NCBI GenBank assembly: GCA_029339195.1
Contig: JAPTJF010000108.1
Location: forward strand, 84,970-148,969
DNA length: 64,000 nt
DNA from: Micractinium sp. NFX-FRZ
Taxonomy: Eukaryota > Chlorophyta > Trebouxiophyceae > Chlorellales > Chlorellaceae
Direction: 5' to 3'
Shown: piece after piece, positions 1 through 12,077 of the stretch
Layout: every line of letters begins with the position of its first letter
Position numbering within the stretch: position 1 is the first letter of the stretch
Position numbers and translations under genes: made by a program
Notes under the pieces: generated by a model
The model's database searches: none
Told to the model about the DNA's origin: nothing
What the model saw: only the letters and a program-made list of their open reading frames with translations

Positions 1-844
1 AACACTGCAATTCCACAGCACAGCACAGCACAGCACCCGGTTCCGGGTGCCTCCTCCCCTCCCCGCCCACCTGCGTAGCCCGCCTGGCTCCAGTCCGTGA
101 GCATGCTGCGGGGGCTGAACATCTCCCCATTCTCGCCCCACAGCTGCGACAGCTGCGCATTGCTGGGCGCCACGGGCAGCGCTGGGAGCGGGCGGGGGCT
201 GGGGACGGGCGATGGAGGCGGCGGGGGGCGCGGCCGCGGCGGTGGCGGGTTGGGGCGCGGGGGTGGTGGGGGGCTGGCCCGCGGCGGCGGCGGGGGGCTA
301 GGGCGTGGCGGAGGCGGGGGGCTGGGGCGTGGCGGCGGGGGAGACGGGCTGCGCACCGGGGCTGGAGGGCTGGGAGCAGGGAGCGGCTCTGCTGGCGGCT
401 GGCCGTTTTGGGGGTTGGTGTCTCCACCGGGCGGGGGAGGCGACTGCCTGGTGGCAAACGGGTTCTCTGTGTTTGACCGAGCGGGTGGGGGCGAGGGGGG
501 AGACCGCCTTGCAACGACCGAGGGGCTGCAGCGGAGCAGGGCGGGCGGCAGGTGCCAGCGCTCAGTTGCAGGCAGGAGGGGGCTCTTGTTGCGCCCCCAG
601 GGCCCCGCTGCTGGCACCAGTAAGCCCTCTCCCTAGTGCTGTTGGCTGGGTGTCTGCTGCTGCCCAGTGTGACCGCAGGGGTGCTGAAAGCAGGGCCACC
701 CAGCCGTCCAAGGTGAGTCCAAGGGTGTTGGCTGACACACACTGCGGCTAGGCTCGCACCCAGCCTCTTCAGGGCCGAGTGGGCCAGGACCGATTATACA
801 ACAGCAGGCATCAGCATCAGCAGCCGCCGCAGCAGCGGCAGCAT
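1..844 (-). CDS. Proline-rich secreted protein, 5' part only (runs off the left edge)
   Basis: The clear exon is 71-525 on the minus strand, with acceptor CTGCAG at 526-531 and donor GTGGGC at 65-70. It encodes a long linker of P, S and R repeats (runs such as PPPPPRPSPPPPP) followed by a folded-looking segment ending in SMLTDWSQAGYAG. Such linkers are typical of hydroxyproline-rich wall proteins of green algae. The D-W-S-x-A-G-Y pattern resembles the opening of secreted beta-helix (pectate-lyase-like) proteins, but that link is only suggestive. The first exon is not certain. An ATG at 842-844 opens a short hydrophobic, signal-like peptide (MLPLLRRLLMLMPAVV) but has no good donor. The exon needs two bases from the preceding exon. 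The rest lies beyond base 1. It could instead be the 3' part of the lectin gene at 1083-2599, but that gene has its own stop and TGTAA signal. Confidence 0.45.
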
Positions 845-902
845 CCGGGGGTGACCGGGCGGGGTGAGGGTGGAGGCGCGGCTGGTGAGGGGTGAGGGTG
901 AA

Positions 903-907
903 TTACA
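903..907 (-). terminator. TGTAA poly(A) signal of the lectin gene
   Basis: Plus-strand TTACA, read as TGTAA on the minus strand, lies about 176 bases past the TAG at 1083. TGTAA is the usual chlorophyte polyadenylation signal, so it supports ending the gene there instead of splicing onward. Confidence 0.5.
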
Positions 908-1082
908 TGGGCGTGCAGCTGCGCACAGGCGTGGGTCATACAACAATGTATATGCATTGCATGTCATGTCAAGCAGGTGGCAGGGGACAGGCTCCACCAC
1001 CAGCCATCATGCAAAACGTTTATTAGCGAGAGACAGAGAGGGGGAAGCATCAAAGGCAGCATACGGAGTGTGGGCCGGCCGC

Positions 1083-2599
1083 CTACCTCTGCAGCTCCGG
1101 CTGGCAGCGGTAGCCAAACTGCAGCGTCTTGTACACGGTTGGGCAGGGGTCGTCAAACACGGGGTTGACAGCGGGCACCATGCAGGCCGCCTGGCCCACG
1201 CAGGCTGCCGACACAATCCTGCGGGGGGGGAGCGGAGTGGCAGGCAGGCGGGCACGGTTGGCAATGCTGGTGCTGCCAGGGCCGCAAAGCTGCGCACCAC
1301 CTGAGCTCTCAACACCTCCGACACCCACAGCCAGGGGTAGCAGCAGCAGCAGCAGCAGCACTTTGCAGGCGTGCCAGCTGTTGGAGGCGTCGCCTGCAGG
1401 CAGGCCATCCCCTCTGCCTGAGCACCTTGTCAGCTCACAGCCCCGCCAATCGCCAAACTGCGCCCATCACTCGTGCAGTGCGTCCGCTGCAACAATCGGC
1501 TCACATGTAGGAGACCGTGGAGTTGCACTGCGTCGCCACGTCACCATACATGGCGTTATCCACCGCAGTTATGATCCACCCAGCGTCGCTGCAGGCCGCC
1601 AGCGCCACCTCGTTCTCTCGCACGCTGATCACAGAGTCTGCCGGCGGCAGCGGGCACAGCAGGCACAACAGGGCGGGGTCGCGGGGAGGCGGACGGTGGG
1701 TGCTGACGAGCAGGGCGGGCGGCAGCTGGGCCCTGTGGCGAGCCGCACAGCGGGACGGGCAAGCGAACGAGCGGCACTGCGAGCACGTTGGCGGCAGCTG
1801 CCGGCAGCTGTGCGCGCCTGCCCGCATGCATGCACTCAGCATTGGGCCCCTGGTGGGCTGGGCTGCTGGCAGCAGCTCACCCACGAATTTGGTTGGGTCC
1901 ACCACGGGCGGCAGCTCTGCTGGAGGCGGGGGGCGAAGCTGCCGCCTGGGTGGTGGCGGTGGTGGGCTCCTGACGGAACCGCTGCTGGACTGGGGGGGCG
2001 GCGGCGGTGGCAGTGGCGGCGGCGAACGCAAGAGGCACGCGCCGTTTAGGCAGTACTGCCCACAAAACCGCTCCGTGTAGCCACACACGCCCTGCAGCAC
2101 AGTCAGGGTAAGTGGAGGAGGTTGAGGGGGTCTGTATGTTGACAGGCGTGCGGGCGAGTGCAGGTGCCGCCACGTGGGCTCTGGCCAGGCCCAGAATGCC
2201 GTCAGGCTGCGCAACGCAGCTGCTTGGCTCACTCACCCAGATGGCACAGCATGCGCTGGCATCTTGACAGGGTGTGCTCTTGCCGCAGGGAAGCCAGAAC
2301 TCTGGGACTGACAGGGCGTCAGCAGTGTCTGCGGCAGCACGCAGGAAAGAACAGTGCACATCGAAGGGTGAGGTCGCACAAGCGGCGGCGCTGCCGGCGC
2401 CCGGTTTGGGGCAGCAGGAACCTGAACTGCCACTGGGGATGTTCAAGCATTTTCGACCGATCGCAAAGCGCCCACTGTGGCTTTCTTGTCTGAAATGCTT
2501 ACCGTTCAACACCGGCTGTGCTTGTGCGCTGCCCAGCGCCACCGCCATGACTAGGCACAGTAACGCAGCGGCAGGGCTGCCGCAGCGTCTCCAACCCAT
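1083..2599 (-). CDS. Secreted lectin: hevein-type chitin-binding domain, Pro-rich linker, SUEL galactose-binding lectin domain
   Basis: Exons are 2503-2599, 2237-2328 (acceptor possibly at 2301), 1881-2091, 1505-1637 and 1083-1218. Phases agree and give about 222 residues. Residues 1-27 form a signal peptide (MGWRRCGSPAAALLCLVMAV, cleavage near SAQA). Residues 46-82 match the hevein fold: PCGKSTPC, then ASACCAIW, then GVCGYTERFCGQYC and GAC, with an intron exactly between W and G. A linker of about 40 residues is rich in P, S and R. The C-terminal half fits SUEL/rhamnose-binding lectins: VISVRENEVALAAC, CVGQAACMVP, DDPCP, then Y-K-T-L-Q-F-G-Y-R-C. The protein is probably secreted or wall-bound and could bind chitin-like or galactose/rhamnose-containing glycans. 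The TAG at 1083-1085 is taken as the stop. Confidence 0.85.
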
Positions 2600-3189
2600 T
2601 ATGTGCTGATGTCTGTCGACCTAGTCCTGCGCAGCGGCGGCGGGAGGCGGACGCGCTGCAACTGCCGCCCAGCAGTTTCTGTCTGTTCAGCCGCAGCCCG
2701 CTGCCTGGCGACTGTGAAAGCGACAGGGATGCACGAGATGCTAAAGCGAGCAAGGAAGCGAGCGGCCGGTAACCTTTGGGGCTTGAAAGTTTGTAACTGC
2801 CTCGTCCTACGTGGCCTCGCGAGCCGCGTCCTGAAACTTTCAGTGGAAGTGCGTGTCTGCCCTTGTGGCAGATGTGCTTCGAACATGATGGTGGGTTCGA
2901 GCCAACGGCGCATGCTGAACTGCGCCGGCAGCCAGGCAGGCGTGCGCCGCGGTGCCCGGTACCTGAGCGCGCTGAACGGTGCGCTCACAACGGACCACAG
3001 GCTCTTGGGCTGAGATAGGCGGTGTCACAACAGTTAAATACACACTCCAGAACGAACATAGTATTGTGAAACGGCACGACGAAGGGTCATAATCAGCAGG
3101 AGGGCAGGGGGGAGGGGAGGTCACCGGTGCGCCGCAGCCGCCTGCGCAGCAGCTGTGCCCTGCAGCATGTGGACGCCGCTCAGCTCTGT
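2600..3189. other. Intergenic: lectin promoter and WDR83 3' UTR
   Basis: Both neighbours are on the minus strand, so this interval must hold the WDR83 3' UTR (upper end) and the promoter of the lectin gene (lower end). I see no convincing exon, TATA box or TGTAA on the minus strand. Confidence 0.4.
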
Positions 3190-6100
3190 TCACGTCCAAA
3201 CTTTGACGGTGCCGTCCACGGAGGAGGTGAGCAGGCACTCGCCCTTGGGGTGCATGGCCATGCTGCACACGACATCAGAGTGCGCTTGGAAGCTCTCCAC
3301 AAGCTGCGCATCAACCAGCTCCCAGTAAAACACACGGCCATCTTCTGCAGGGAGGCGAGCAGGCAGACGAGCAGGAAGGGTGGCAGGGGGATGATACATG
3401 TGAGCAGGGAGGAAAAGGAAAGCCAGCAGCTGCACAGTAGACCCAAACAACAGCAAGCGCTTTGAGCAGGGCACCAGGATGCACGCCGAAAATGCCCCCG
3501 CCCCCCGCCCGCCTGGGCTTGCCCACCCGAGGAGCCGATGACATATGCGTCTGAGGGGGTGAAGCAGCAGTCCATCTTGAAGGAGGTGTGCTTGTGGCCT
3601 GCACTTGGAAGAGCAGCATGGAAGGAAGCAGGTGTAAGGGCAGGCAAGGTGTGCTGGGTGGGGGTGAGGCAAGGATGCGCAGCCTGGGGGACAGGGTCGC
3701 CCGGTGCTCCCACCCACCTCGCTGCCGTCGCAGTTTTGCCCCAACCGTGACATTGCCGCGCCCATGCCACCCACACGCACGCTTGCCCACAGTGGTGACC
3801 GTGCCATACAGCACGACTGGTCAACTCCACCCTGCCCTGCCAGCCTCCCAACCTGGGCCACACTCACCCACTTCACCTGCCGCCACCCACCCCTTACACA
3901 GGCTCCCATCCAACCCTAACACAGGCGCACAGGCACCCTGTCCACTGTTCGAACCAACCCCACATCCCAGACCTCCCCAAGCACCCATTTGAACACAGGC
4001 ACCCACCCCCACCTGTGTACTCTGCCAGCAGGTCTCCATCTGCCCTGTCCAGCAGGCGCACCGTGCTGTCCATGCAGGCCGCCAGCACGCAGTTCTGGTC
4101 GCGGCTCACTGCACGGCGGGTGGCGGGCTCAGTGGAACAACAGCTCAGTTGCTGCACACAGGGGGACGGGGGTCAGCGCTGGCAGGTAGCACATGGCGGT
4201 AGGGCAGCGCGTGCCCGCGCCTTCACCGAATCAAGGGGCAAGCTGCCGGCACCACTTTCGTGCATGAATGCGGCGTGCTGCGCCAGTGTGAGCCCCAAAC
4301 ATGCCGAGCAATGCACATGCCACCCAGGCAGCCTAGCAGCCAAGCTTCACGTGAACCCTCCTAGGCCAGCTAACCTCCACCTGACCGGCCACCCAGCCCA
4401 CCACCCTACACAGGTATTCGCCTAAGCAAGCATCTACTGCTGCAGACACCCACCTACAAAGCCATCCACCAGCTCTGTGCCAACCCTGCCTGGCCACACA
4501 CATCAATGCAACGGCTACCTCACCACTTTATGCGCCACACCTCAACACACCCACACACGCTGCCCTGCCACCCACCCTTCACGCAGGTGACCGGGTGGTG
4601 CAGTTCGTCGGTGAACAGGCGGCCCATGCGTACATCAAACCGCCGCACGCTGCCGTCCACGCTGCCAGCAAGGATCTCGGCGCTGCGGGGGGCACCGGAG
4701 GGGAGCCGAGTTAAGGGGGGACAGGTGCAGGGGCAGGGCGGCGGGGGGCAGCAGGGAAGCCGCAGGGTAGGTGCCCGGATGGCCCAGGCGTGCACAGCAC
4801 TGCGCCGCCCCCCTCACCTTGCCCTCACACCGCTTCCTGCACAGCATGCAGCCCCTCGCAAATGATCAACGGCATGCCTGCAGCGTGCACAGCATGCAGC
4901 ATGGCGCACGCACCTGCTCCGTCTCCCCGGCCCCCTCCCCCTGCCCTCCGCCCCACGCACCGCTCCGTGACAGCCACTGATGTGACGCTGTCTCTGAAGG
5001 GGCGCATGACTTGGACAGCATCAATCGAGCGCGACCGGCAGTCCCACACCTTGACTGCCTGGTCATACCCGCCGCTCACCAGCACGTCGCACCCGGGGCT
5101 GTAGCAGAGCTGCGGTGTGGCAGGGTGGAGCGGACGGAGCAGGGGGGCCAGGGAGGAGCAGGGGCAGGTGGGCGGGGTGATGATGCCGCGAGGAGATGAG
5201 GAAAGAGACGGCAATGCTGCAACCCCGTCCCCCCTGCCCACCCTTTCTCCTTCATACCAACGCGTCTTCAACGCACCGCTGCGGTGTAGGCTGCCCCCGC
5301 CCAAACACACCGCCAGCACTTCCACTTTGCACCCGCCCCACCCCGCACCCGCCCACACACCGCGTTGATGTACGCGTCGTGCCCCCGGAACTTGCGGATG
5401 ATGTTGCCTGTGGACACGTCCCACAGGAACACCTGGCGGTCGCCGCCGCAAGATGCAAACCTGTGGGAGGGCGGAGGGCGGGAGGCGGGTGACGCAGGTG
5501 TGCATGGGTGGGTGGGTGGGTGGAGTGGGAGTTGGCGAGGAAGCTGGGGTGGGGACTGGGCCACAGCGGGGTGTGGGTGGCGAAGAGGGGGGATGCAGAG
5601 CGCGTGGAGGGCACTTGCATGGGCCTGCCAGTGCGCCGACAGGCCAGTGGCACCCCTGCCCTCCCGCCTGCCCCAGCCTCTCCCCAGCCCCTCTTCCCAC
5701 CCACCAACCTGTGCCCACTGGCACCCGCCCCACCCCGCACTGCCCGTCCTGCTCACTTGCTGTTGTCTGATGACACCGCCACGTCACGCACGTCGTACCC
5801 ATGCCCGGTGTACACCTTGATGGGTATGCCACGGTGCGGGTTCCAAAGCCTCACTGTGCGGTCCTGCGCACATGGCAGACGAATGAGGCCGTGGCATACG
5901 TGGCACCGACAGACGCAGGCAGAGGAATGGGGCCAGGGTGCACGCGGCACCGTCAGACGCAGGCAGGCGGCTGAACGTGGGCTCCCTGCGGGCGCAGGCA
6001 CCCCAACGGCAGCTGAGGTAGCAGCGGCAATAGCGGCCGTGGGGCTTGAGCCATGTGTGTGAGGATTGCATTCGTGTACAAAATGTCACCCGTGTACAGC

Positions 6101-6386
6101 CGCCTGCTGATGTTTGAAACACAGCGGTGTGTGGAGCGTCAGCGGTGGCAGCTGCAGGCCAAGAAAGGCAGCGGGAACCCCGCCCGGCGCTGGGCAGCAG
6201 CGGCGGCAGCAGCGGCAGCCGCACCTTGCCGCAGGAGAGCGCATAGGTGCCTTGCTGGTTGAACCGCACAGCCAGCACCGGGCCCTCGTGTCCCGACAGC
6301 ACAGCATGCTCCTTGCTTGGCAGCCGCTCGTTGGGCGGTAGCAGCGTGCCGGGAGGCGGCGCCGGGCCGAGCGGCGCGCCAGGCAT
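3190..6386 (-). CDS. WDR83: WD40-repeat protein WDR83 (MORG1) homologue
   Basis: Eight exons join in phase: 6225-6386, 5757-5863, 5361-5460, 4961-5109, 4576-4682, 4013-4108, 3527-3598 and 3190-3344. They encode 315 residues, the same length as human WDR83. The start [13 protein letters not shown] leads into the first blade (VLSGHEGPVLAVRFNQQGTY). Later blades carry DRTVRLWNPHRG, YTGHGYDVRDVAVSSDNS, FASCGGDRQVFLWDVSTGN, RKFRGHDAYINA, DQAVKVWDCRSRS, EILAGSVDGSVRRFDVRMG, DSTVRLLDRADGDLLAEYTG, FKMDCCFTPSDAYVIGSS and DGRVFYWELVDA. These align blade by blade with WDR83. In animals WDR83 is a MAPK-scaffold protein also found in spliceosomal C complexes. The donor after the fifth exon is chosen at GTGGGT (4570-4575) because it keeps the family spacing (TCVKVSRDQN). 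Confidence 0.93.
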
Positions 6387-7484
6387 CCCAGCAGCAGTCT
6401 CAGGCCGCTACCATCATGGGCCAGGAACCCCGTCGTTACTCTGGGTGTTTGACTTGTGGGGTGTGAAGGCCAGAGGCGAGACGAGCTGCGGCAGGCAGGC
6501 GGCAGAGGCGGTGGCGGCAGTGGGTGGCCGGCAAGAGGCGCTCCGCCCCCGGGCGAAACACACAGCGGGATCGCGATGCGCACAACCATCTTCATGTGCA
6601 ACGCCCTCGCTGTGCTTCTGGCAACACCTGCACAAGCGAGTTGACCCGAAAGACACTCCGTGTGCAGCGCTTGCTAAAGCTCGTCGTCTGGGAACGCTTG
6701 GGTCCGCCTGATATGTACTTTCCGAAACAAGCGCGCTCAATCGCCGCGGCATGAGCTGCAAGGCATGGCCACCGCCCGCCCACGTGGCGGCGGACGCAAA
6801 GGATGCCCGCCTAGCACTCATCTTTCTGGAACACTGGGCATTACAGATTACATGCAATATCGAATACAGTGTGGTTTGCGGCGCCCCCTGTGCCTCCGCC
6901 GGTTGCCAGTCGAGGGGCAGGCGAGGGGCAGGAGGCGGCAGCAGGCAGCGGCAGCGGCGGCAGCATTTGAGCGGTAACGGCGGCAGCCCCAGGGCCACCG
7001 GTTTGTCGTGGGTTCATATTTGCATCCTCTCCCTTTGCTTGATTGTAAGCTGTTAACTCAGGGGGGGCGGCCATTGCCACTCCCTCCCTCCTTGTCCGCA
7101 AGTCACGCACTTACATGAGACCTGCGGACCCAGGCCTCAACTCGTGACACTGTTATGGCTGGTGTTACGCTGTCCTGACGGGCTCCCGGAGCGCGGCGGC
7201 AACAAACTTGTGCAAGCTGCTGTGCGGCCGCGCGGACGCCCCAGCCCGGAGCCTGTCTTCCTTGTAAGCTAGACAACGCGCATGCCATGGAAGAAACGCG
7301 CCGCTTGTATGTGGTACCAGTGGTATACCACTGCCTCCGCCGCCAGCCAGCCGCCAGCGACTCGCGAAAGGAGCCCACAAATGCCTGCTATGCCCCACTC
7401 ACCCTTGTTGCAGTGACAACACTGCACTACAGTGATCCTTCTGTCATCTGGACAGACGCACACAGTGGTCACTGGGGTGGAGCA
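6387..7484. other. Divergent intergenic region between WDR83 and the GT90 gene
   Basis: The minus-strand WDR83 start (6386) and plus-strand GT90 start (7485) face away from each other, so both promoters lie here. Nearly half of the interval is repeat copy A. I see no TATA box or conserved exon. Confidence 0.5.
6480..7010 (+). repeat. Dispersed repeat, copy A
   Basis: This stretch can be followed side by side with 11265-11760. Shared blocks include GAGGCGCTCCGC, CCCTCGCTGTGCTTCTG, CAACACCTG, AAGCGAGTTG, CGAAAGACAC, AAGGCATGGCC, GCCCACGTGGCGG and TTTGCGGCGCCCCCTG, all in the same order and spacing, with many substitutions between them. No frame is conserved over the whole length and I see no terminal inverted repeat. 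An old non-autonomous transposon or a duplicated regulatory segment are both possible. Confidence 0.6.
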
Positions 7485-8160
7485 ATGGTGCGGTTTGCAG
7501 AGCGCAAGGGACGGGTTGCGGCACGCATGGCACAAGCGGTGCTTGGCCTCGCATTCATTGGACTGTTGGCTCTCCTCTCACCGCTGCGTGCACTGGCCCT
7601 TGGCACTAGTGCGTCAACAGCAGGGACCCAGATTCGCAATCAGCAGCCAGTGGAGACGTCTGCAAAATCGTCGCCAGCCTCACGAGTGCGCCCAGCGGCC
7701 CATCCACCGCCGCCGCTGCCAGAGCTGCTCTGTGGCGGGCCTGCCGGCGTGCCCTCGCTCACAGCATCGCTTGCAGCCAGCACCGCAGCCCTGCAGCAGA
7801 GCGTGGAGGATGCCTTCAAGCCTTACGCCTCTGGCTTCACGCTGCAAGATGTTGAGGCCACTGCTGGTGCTCTGCAAATCGGGCAGGACAAGCTGGACGT
7901 CCGTTTCTGGCTCGAGGTGAGGCGGGGTGGGGCTGGGATGGGCCCGGGAGGATGGGGCGGTACTATTCATGGTTGCACTGCTGGTAACGACCTCTACCAT
8001 ATTCCCCAGCCAGCCACCCACCCACACCTGGGAACTGAGGTGCCGAGGCCAGCAGCTGCGGTCCGTCACCGCTAACGACAGCGCTGCCTGCCCAGCACTC
8101 GCTGCCTGTCGTTCGCCGGTGTCGGCCCACAGGGCTGCAGCTGGGGCCAGCGTCTGTGCG

Positions 8161-8192
<32 letters not shown>

Positions 8193-11043
8193 CTTGTCTC
8201 CCGCCAGATGCTTCTGGACCTGACAAGATGGTTTGCACTGCCGCCCCGCTGCCCACTGCCCGCCCCCCAGCTTCCCCCCCGCAGCTGCTTTCTCTTCCCG
8301 GCACCAGCTGCCTGCTGCCTTGCCCCCCGCGTCCCCCAGCCTGGTCCCCGCCCCTCCCCTCCCTGTGCATATCGTGCTGCTGCAGGTGCGCAACAAGACG
8401 GTCATACTGCCTCGCCACAAGGACCAGCGCTGCCCTCCGCCTTGCAACAACAGATTCACGAGCCTCGTTGCGCGGCTGGAGTGGGCCATGGCAGCCGGGC
8501 AGCTGTCGATCCCCGAGGGTCTGCCGCTGCTGCTCAACATTGACGACCCATCCCTGTGCTCCGTGGTGCGCTTCCCGCCGTCTGTCCTTCTTTGGTTACG
8601 TTAGTTGCTGGTCAGTGCACATGGCTGCTGCCCCAGCTCCACTGCCGCAGCCATGGCTTCAGCAGCTAACAAACAGAGTGTAAGGGCACTGTTTGCACCA
8701 ACGGCGCCGCCGCTGCCTGTCTGCCTCACGTTGCAGCCGGCGCCCTGGCACCACTTGTGCTGCTCTGCGCAACGTCCATGCATGCCGGCTCGACGTGGGC
8801 CACCCGGGCCTGCCGTGCACTTGCCACCCTCACCATGTATTCACCACCTTACCCTGTGTGTTCACGCGTGCTGCAGACCAACAGCACCAGCCCCTGCCGC
8901 TCCCCTCTGCTCAGCATTTTGAAGAAAAGCGAAGGTGGGTCGGGCCCCGGCCCCGCGCACCCTTTGAGATGCACCGACATACACATGGCTTCAGTGTGGC
9001 AGTTACGCTTGAATGGGGCGCAGCTGTGACCTCTCATCTCCCTAGCCATCTCACTGCCCGCGCCGGCAGCCGCGCTGCATATGGCTGACCCATTTGTGTC
9101 GAGGCCCCTCGTGCAGATCTGGACGTAGCAGTGCCGTCTTTTGTCACCCCTTTCGAGCCCGTGTTTTTCCCATGGCAAGAGAAGCGCGATCTGGCTTTCT
9201 TCAGGTGCTGTACCTGCTGTACCTGCTGTACTTGCTGTGCGTGCTGTGTCTGATGAGCCTGTTGTGTCACAAGCATGCTGCTGCTGCTGCTGCTGTTGCC
9301 ACCACTGCCGCTGTTTCCGCCGCTTCCGCCGCCACTGCCGCTTCTGCTGTCGCTACGCCAGAAGGAAGTCGGGCAGTGTGTTGCTAGTCAAGCAGCTATG
9401 CTGCGCGTGCCTTGACCCCTGCCGAGGCTGCCCACAAGTCATCCCACAAGTGACGGCGTTGGTGCTGTTGGTAACGCTGCGCCAATGCTTGTGTGCAACA
9501 GGGGCTCACCCCCGTCCACCAGCCCCGGGCACCTTTCCCGCACGCCCTGTGCTCAGGCTTGCCGGTGTTGTGTGTGCTTGCTACACTGCAGGGGCTCTGC
9601 CACGTGCAGCCTACCCACGCTGAACGGCACGGCGCCCACAGGGGGCAGCGCATGTGTGCGGTACCACATGGCGCAGCTGTCTTGGGACCACCCGGATCTG
9701 CTGAATGCAACCATCCTTGAAGACGTGAGGAGGGGCGATGCCTGCCCGCGCTGTGGATGTGCCGGGTGGTGTGGTGATTGCTGCCAGGTCACCTTGTGCT
9801 GTGCAGGGACTGGTTGCTGCAGCTGCTGCGCTGCAAGATGATGGGCCGCATCGTGCATCGCCAGATGCACCCCACACACCCAGTGGCCCGGGCCCCGCCA
9901 TGTGATCAGAGTTGTTCCATGTGTGCCATCCCTCTTAGTTCGAGTTCATATCTTTTCTCTCTTTGCGGTCTCCTCCTGCGCAGGTGACCCAGTTTGGCGG
10001 CCCGCGGCACCTGCCCGGCCCGCAAGCCACCATGGAGGAGCATGCAGCATACAAGTGAGTGCAGCAGGCGCGGGAGTCTTCTGAGTTCCATGCCCAAGGC
10101 TGCATGCACGCCTCAGGTTTCATACTGACGCCGCCTGCGCTGCCACACCCAACTGCCCCGCCGCCGCCCCCGGTTTGTGCGCCCGCCCTATGTGTCACTG
10201 CCACGTCTGTCAGCCGCAGCCCAGCCACACGTGGGTTTGGCCGCGCAGCCCTCCCACTGCACTTATTCCTTCAAAAGCTAGTGCCCCACCCCGTTCCTCT
10301 GCATCCTTGTGCCCAGGTATGTGTTGGATTTCGACGGCATCGTCGCGTCTTTCCGCATGAAGGCCTTACTGGCCCTAAATAGCCTGGTACTCAAGCAAGC
10401 CAGTCCACAGGTACGGCAGCGGTACTGCTGGGAAGGTGTGCTTGGAGGTGGAGTTGGTTGTTGGCACTGCAGCAGGGTTGGTGGGCAGTGGTGCAGGAGC
10501 TGTCTCAAGCAGTGGCACGGGTGCTTGCCTTAGCTTGCCAGCTCACAGGCACATGAATGTTGCTGGGCAGGACAGAACCCGTTGTTCTTTTCCGGGCCCC
10601 AGAAGCTTGCGGCAAGCTACCCGGGTTTGCAGGCGGCTGGGCTGGGAGGTGAGGAAAGGAGGAGGTTCTCAAGGCTCACGGTCCGGTCACTAGTACGAGC
10701 AGCCAAGCCTCCCTGCCACGGGAGGAGCTTTTCAAGGCTCATTGTCACTAACACTGGCATCCAAGCGTCCCTGCCATGCCACACACTGCTTGCCCTGCTG
10801 CAGACGCAGTGGTACTACGCTGCATTGTGCCCCTGCGAGCACTACCTCCCCTTCTGGGTGAGGCACGAGGATGACGTGCTGGATCTGGTGGCCCAGCTGC
10901 GGGGCAGGCCAGAGAACGACGAGGTGGCGCAGCGCATCGCGGCAAACAGCCAGGCCTTTGCGCTGGCGCACTTGACGGATGACGGCGCGTTCAGGCATTG
11001 GCAGCGGGTCGTTGACACGTACGCCCGCCTCTACAAGCCCTAG
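7485..11043 (+). CDS. GT90 / CAP10-family glycosyltransferase (O-glucosyl- or xylosyltransferase type)
   Basis: Exons are 7485-7916, 8386-8565, 8877-8934, 9117-9204, 9592-9724, 9984-10054, 10317-10410 and 10804-11043, all in phase (431 residues). The N-terminus has a short basic stretch and a hydrophobic segment (AVLGLAFIGLLALLSPLRAL), suiting a signal anchor in the ER or Golgi. CAP10 hallmarks follow in order: VPSFVTPFEPVFFPWQEKRD, the FFRGS motif built across an intron, HAAYKYVLDFDGIVASFRM, ALNSLVLKQAS, and WYYAALCPCEHYLPF near the end. These match the donor-binding half of POGLUT/CAP10 enzymes, which add glucose or xylose to proteins or polysaccharides. The acceptor here is unknown. An alternative ATG lies at 7527, just before the hydrophobic segment. 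No KDEL-type tail is present. Confidence 0.88.
10655..10790 (+). repeat. Tandem duplication of about 60 bp in the last GT90 intron
   Basis: Two neighbouring copies share CAAGGCTCA, then CCAAGC, then TCCCTGCCA, close to the acceptor of the final exon. Confidence 0.5.
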
Positions 11044-11264
11044 CGTCCGGGGCCCAATGAAGTATCTGTCAAACATTTGTGCAAAACTTCTGCCCCAGGC
11101 TGCCGGGTGAACTGCTACCCATGTTTAACTATCCTCAATGTGAATGTGCGCAAGCCCAGACACCACACAGTCCAGAACCATATATGTGTGAAGAAAGGGG
11201 TCATCTATGCATGCTGACAACGGAGCTCAGGCTCATAGGCTATATCAAATTGAGCGGCAGGCAG

Positions 11265-11760
11265 GCGGGTGGCAGGAGGCGGTGGCGGCGGCGGGCCGGT
11301 GGCCTGAGGCGCTCCGCTGGCGAAGACAGAGGGTGCGATCGCGAGTTTATGTGCAACACCCCTCGCTGTGCTTCTGCCAACACCTGTAGAAGCGAGTTGT
11401 GCGAAAGACACTTCTTGCGGCGCTGTCCAAAGCTCTTCGTCCGGAGGATCGTTCCAGCTAACGCGAAATGGAATGCAATGAACGAAATGGGCCGCAATCG
11501 CCTCGGCAGGAATTGAAGGCATGGCCAGCGCTGCCCACGTGGCGGTGGCGGCGGTGCGGGACGCGAAGGAGGCCCGCCACAACGAATGCAGTTTTCTGGG
11601 AGGTGCTTTTCAGTGACTACTCATTACATCACGCACCACAGAATCCAGGCATCGTTTGCGGCGCCCCCTGGGCCTCCGCCCTTTGCCTGTCAATGCCTGT
11701 CAAAGACGAGGGGAAGGCGGCATTGGCGGCAACAGAGCGTCATGCCGCGGCAGGGCACTC
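11265..11760 (+). repeat. Dispersed repeat, copy B
   Basis: Partner of the copy at 6480-7010, in the same orientation. The two copies flank the GT90 gene about 4.8 kb apart. Confidence 0.6.
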
Positions 11761-12070
11761 AGGCTACAAAGGATGTTGGCGTTCACTGAGAAAAGGGCAG
11801 CACTCCTCATGCTCTTTGCAGTCTCTGCACCATCAATTGTTGTATGTGTGCCTCAAGCACTGCACAAATGAACAGACGCCTTCGTGATTAGGAGGCGGGA
11901 GTCGACATGTTCCCCACGTCGCGACACCGCCGCCAGTTGGCGCCCAGGAAACCACCAAACCAGGAAGCGCTCCACTCGGCGCCCATCACTGGATTCACTG
12001 TTAGCTGTCCTCCGACCATTTTTTAGGACTTGCAGCCGCGCTGGTCACGTTCCCTGTCCATTCTCGGCAG

Positions 12071-12077
12071 TATAAAA
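12071..12077 (+). promoter_or_regulatory. TATA box of the carboxypeptidase gene
   Basis: TATAAAA lies 54 bases before the ATG at 12131, allowing a start site about 30 bases downstream and a 5' UTR of only 20-30 bases. Confidence 0.6.

Noticed and set aside
97..636. Glycine-rich plus-strand ORF
   Set aside because: It is the antisense reading of the minus-strand proline-rich exon (71-525), which has proper splice sites and a normal linker composition.
6592..6783. Protein coded by the dispersed repeat
   Set aside because: Copies A and B share short words in several frames, but no frame stays open and conserved in both.
9807..9901. Extra exon in the GT90 gene
   Set aside because: No donor keeps the phase, and joining 9724 directly to 9984 gives the spacing expected for the family.
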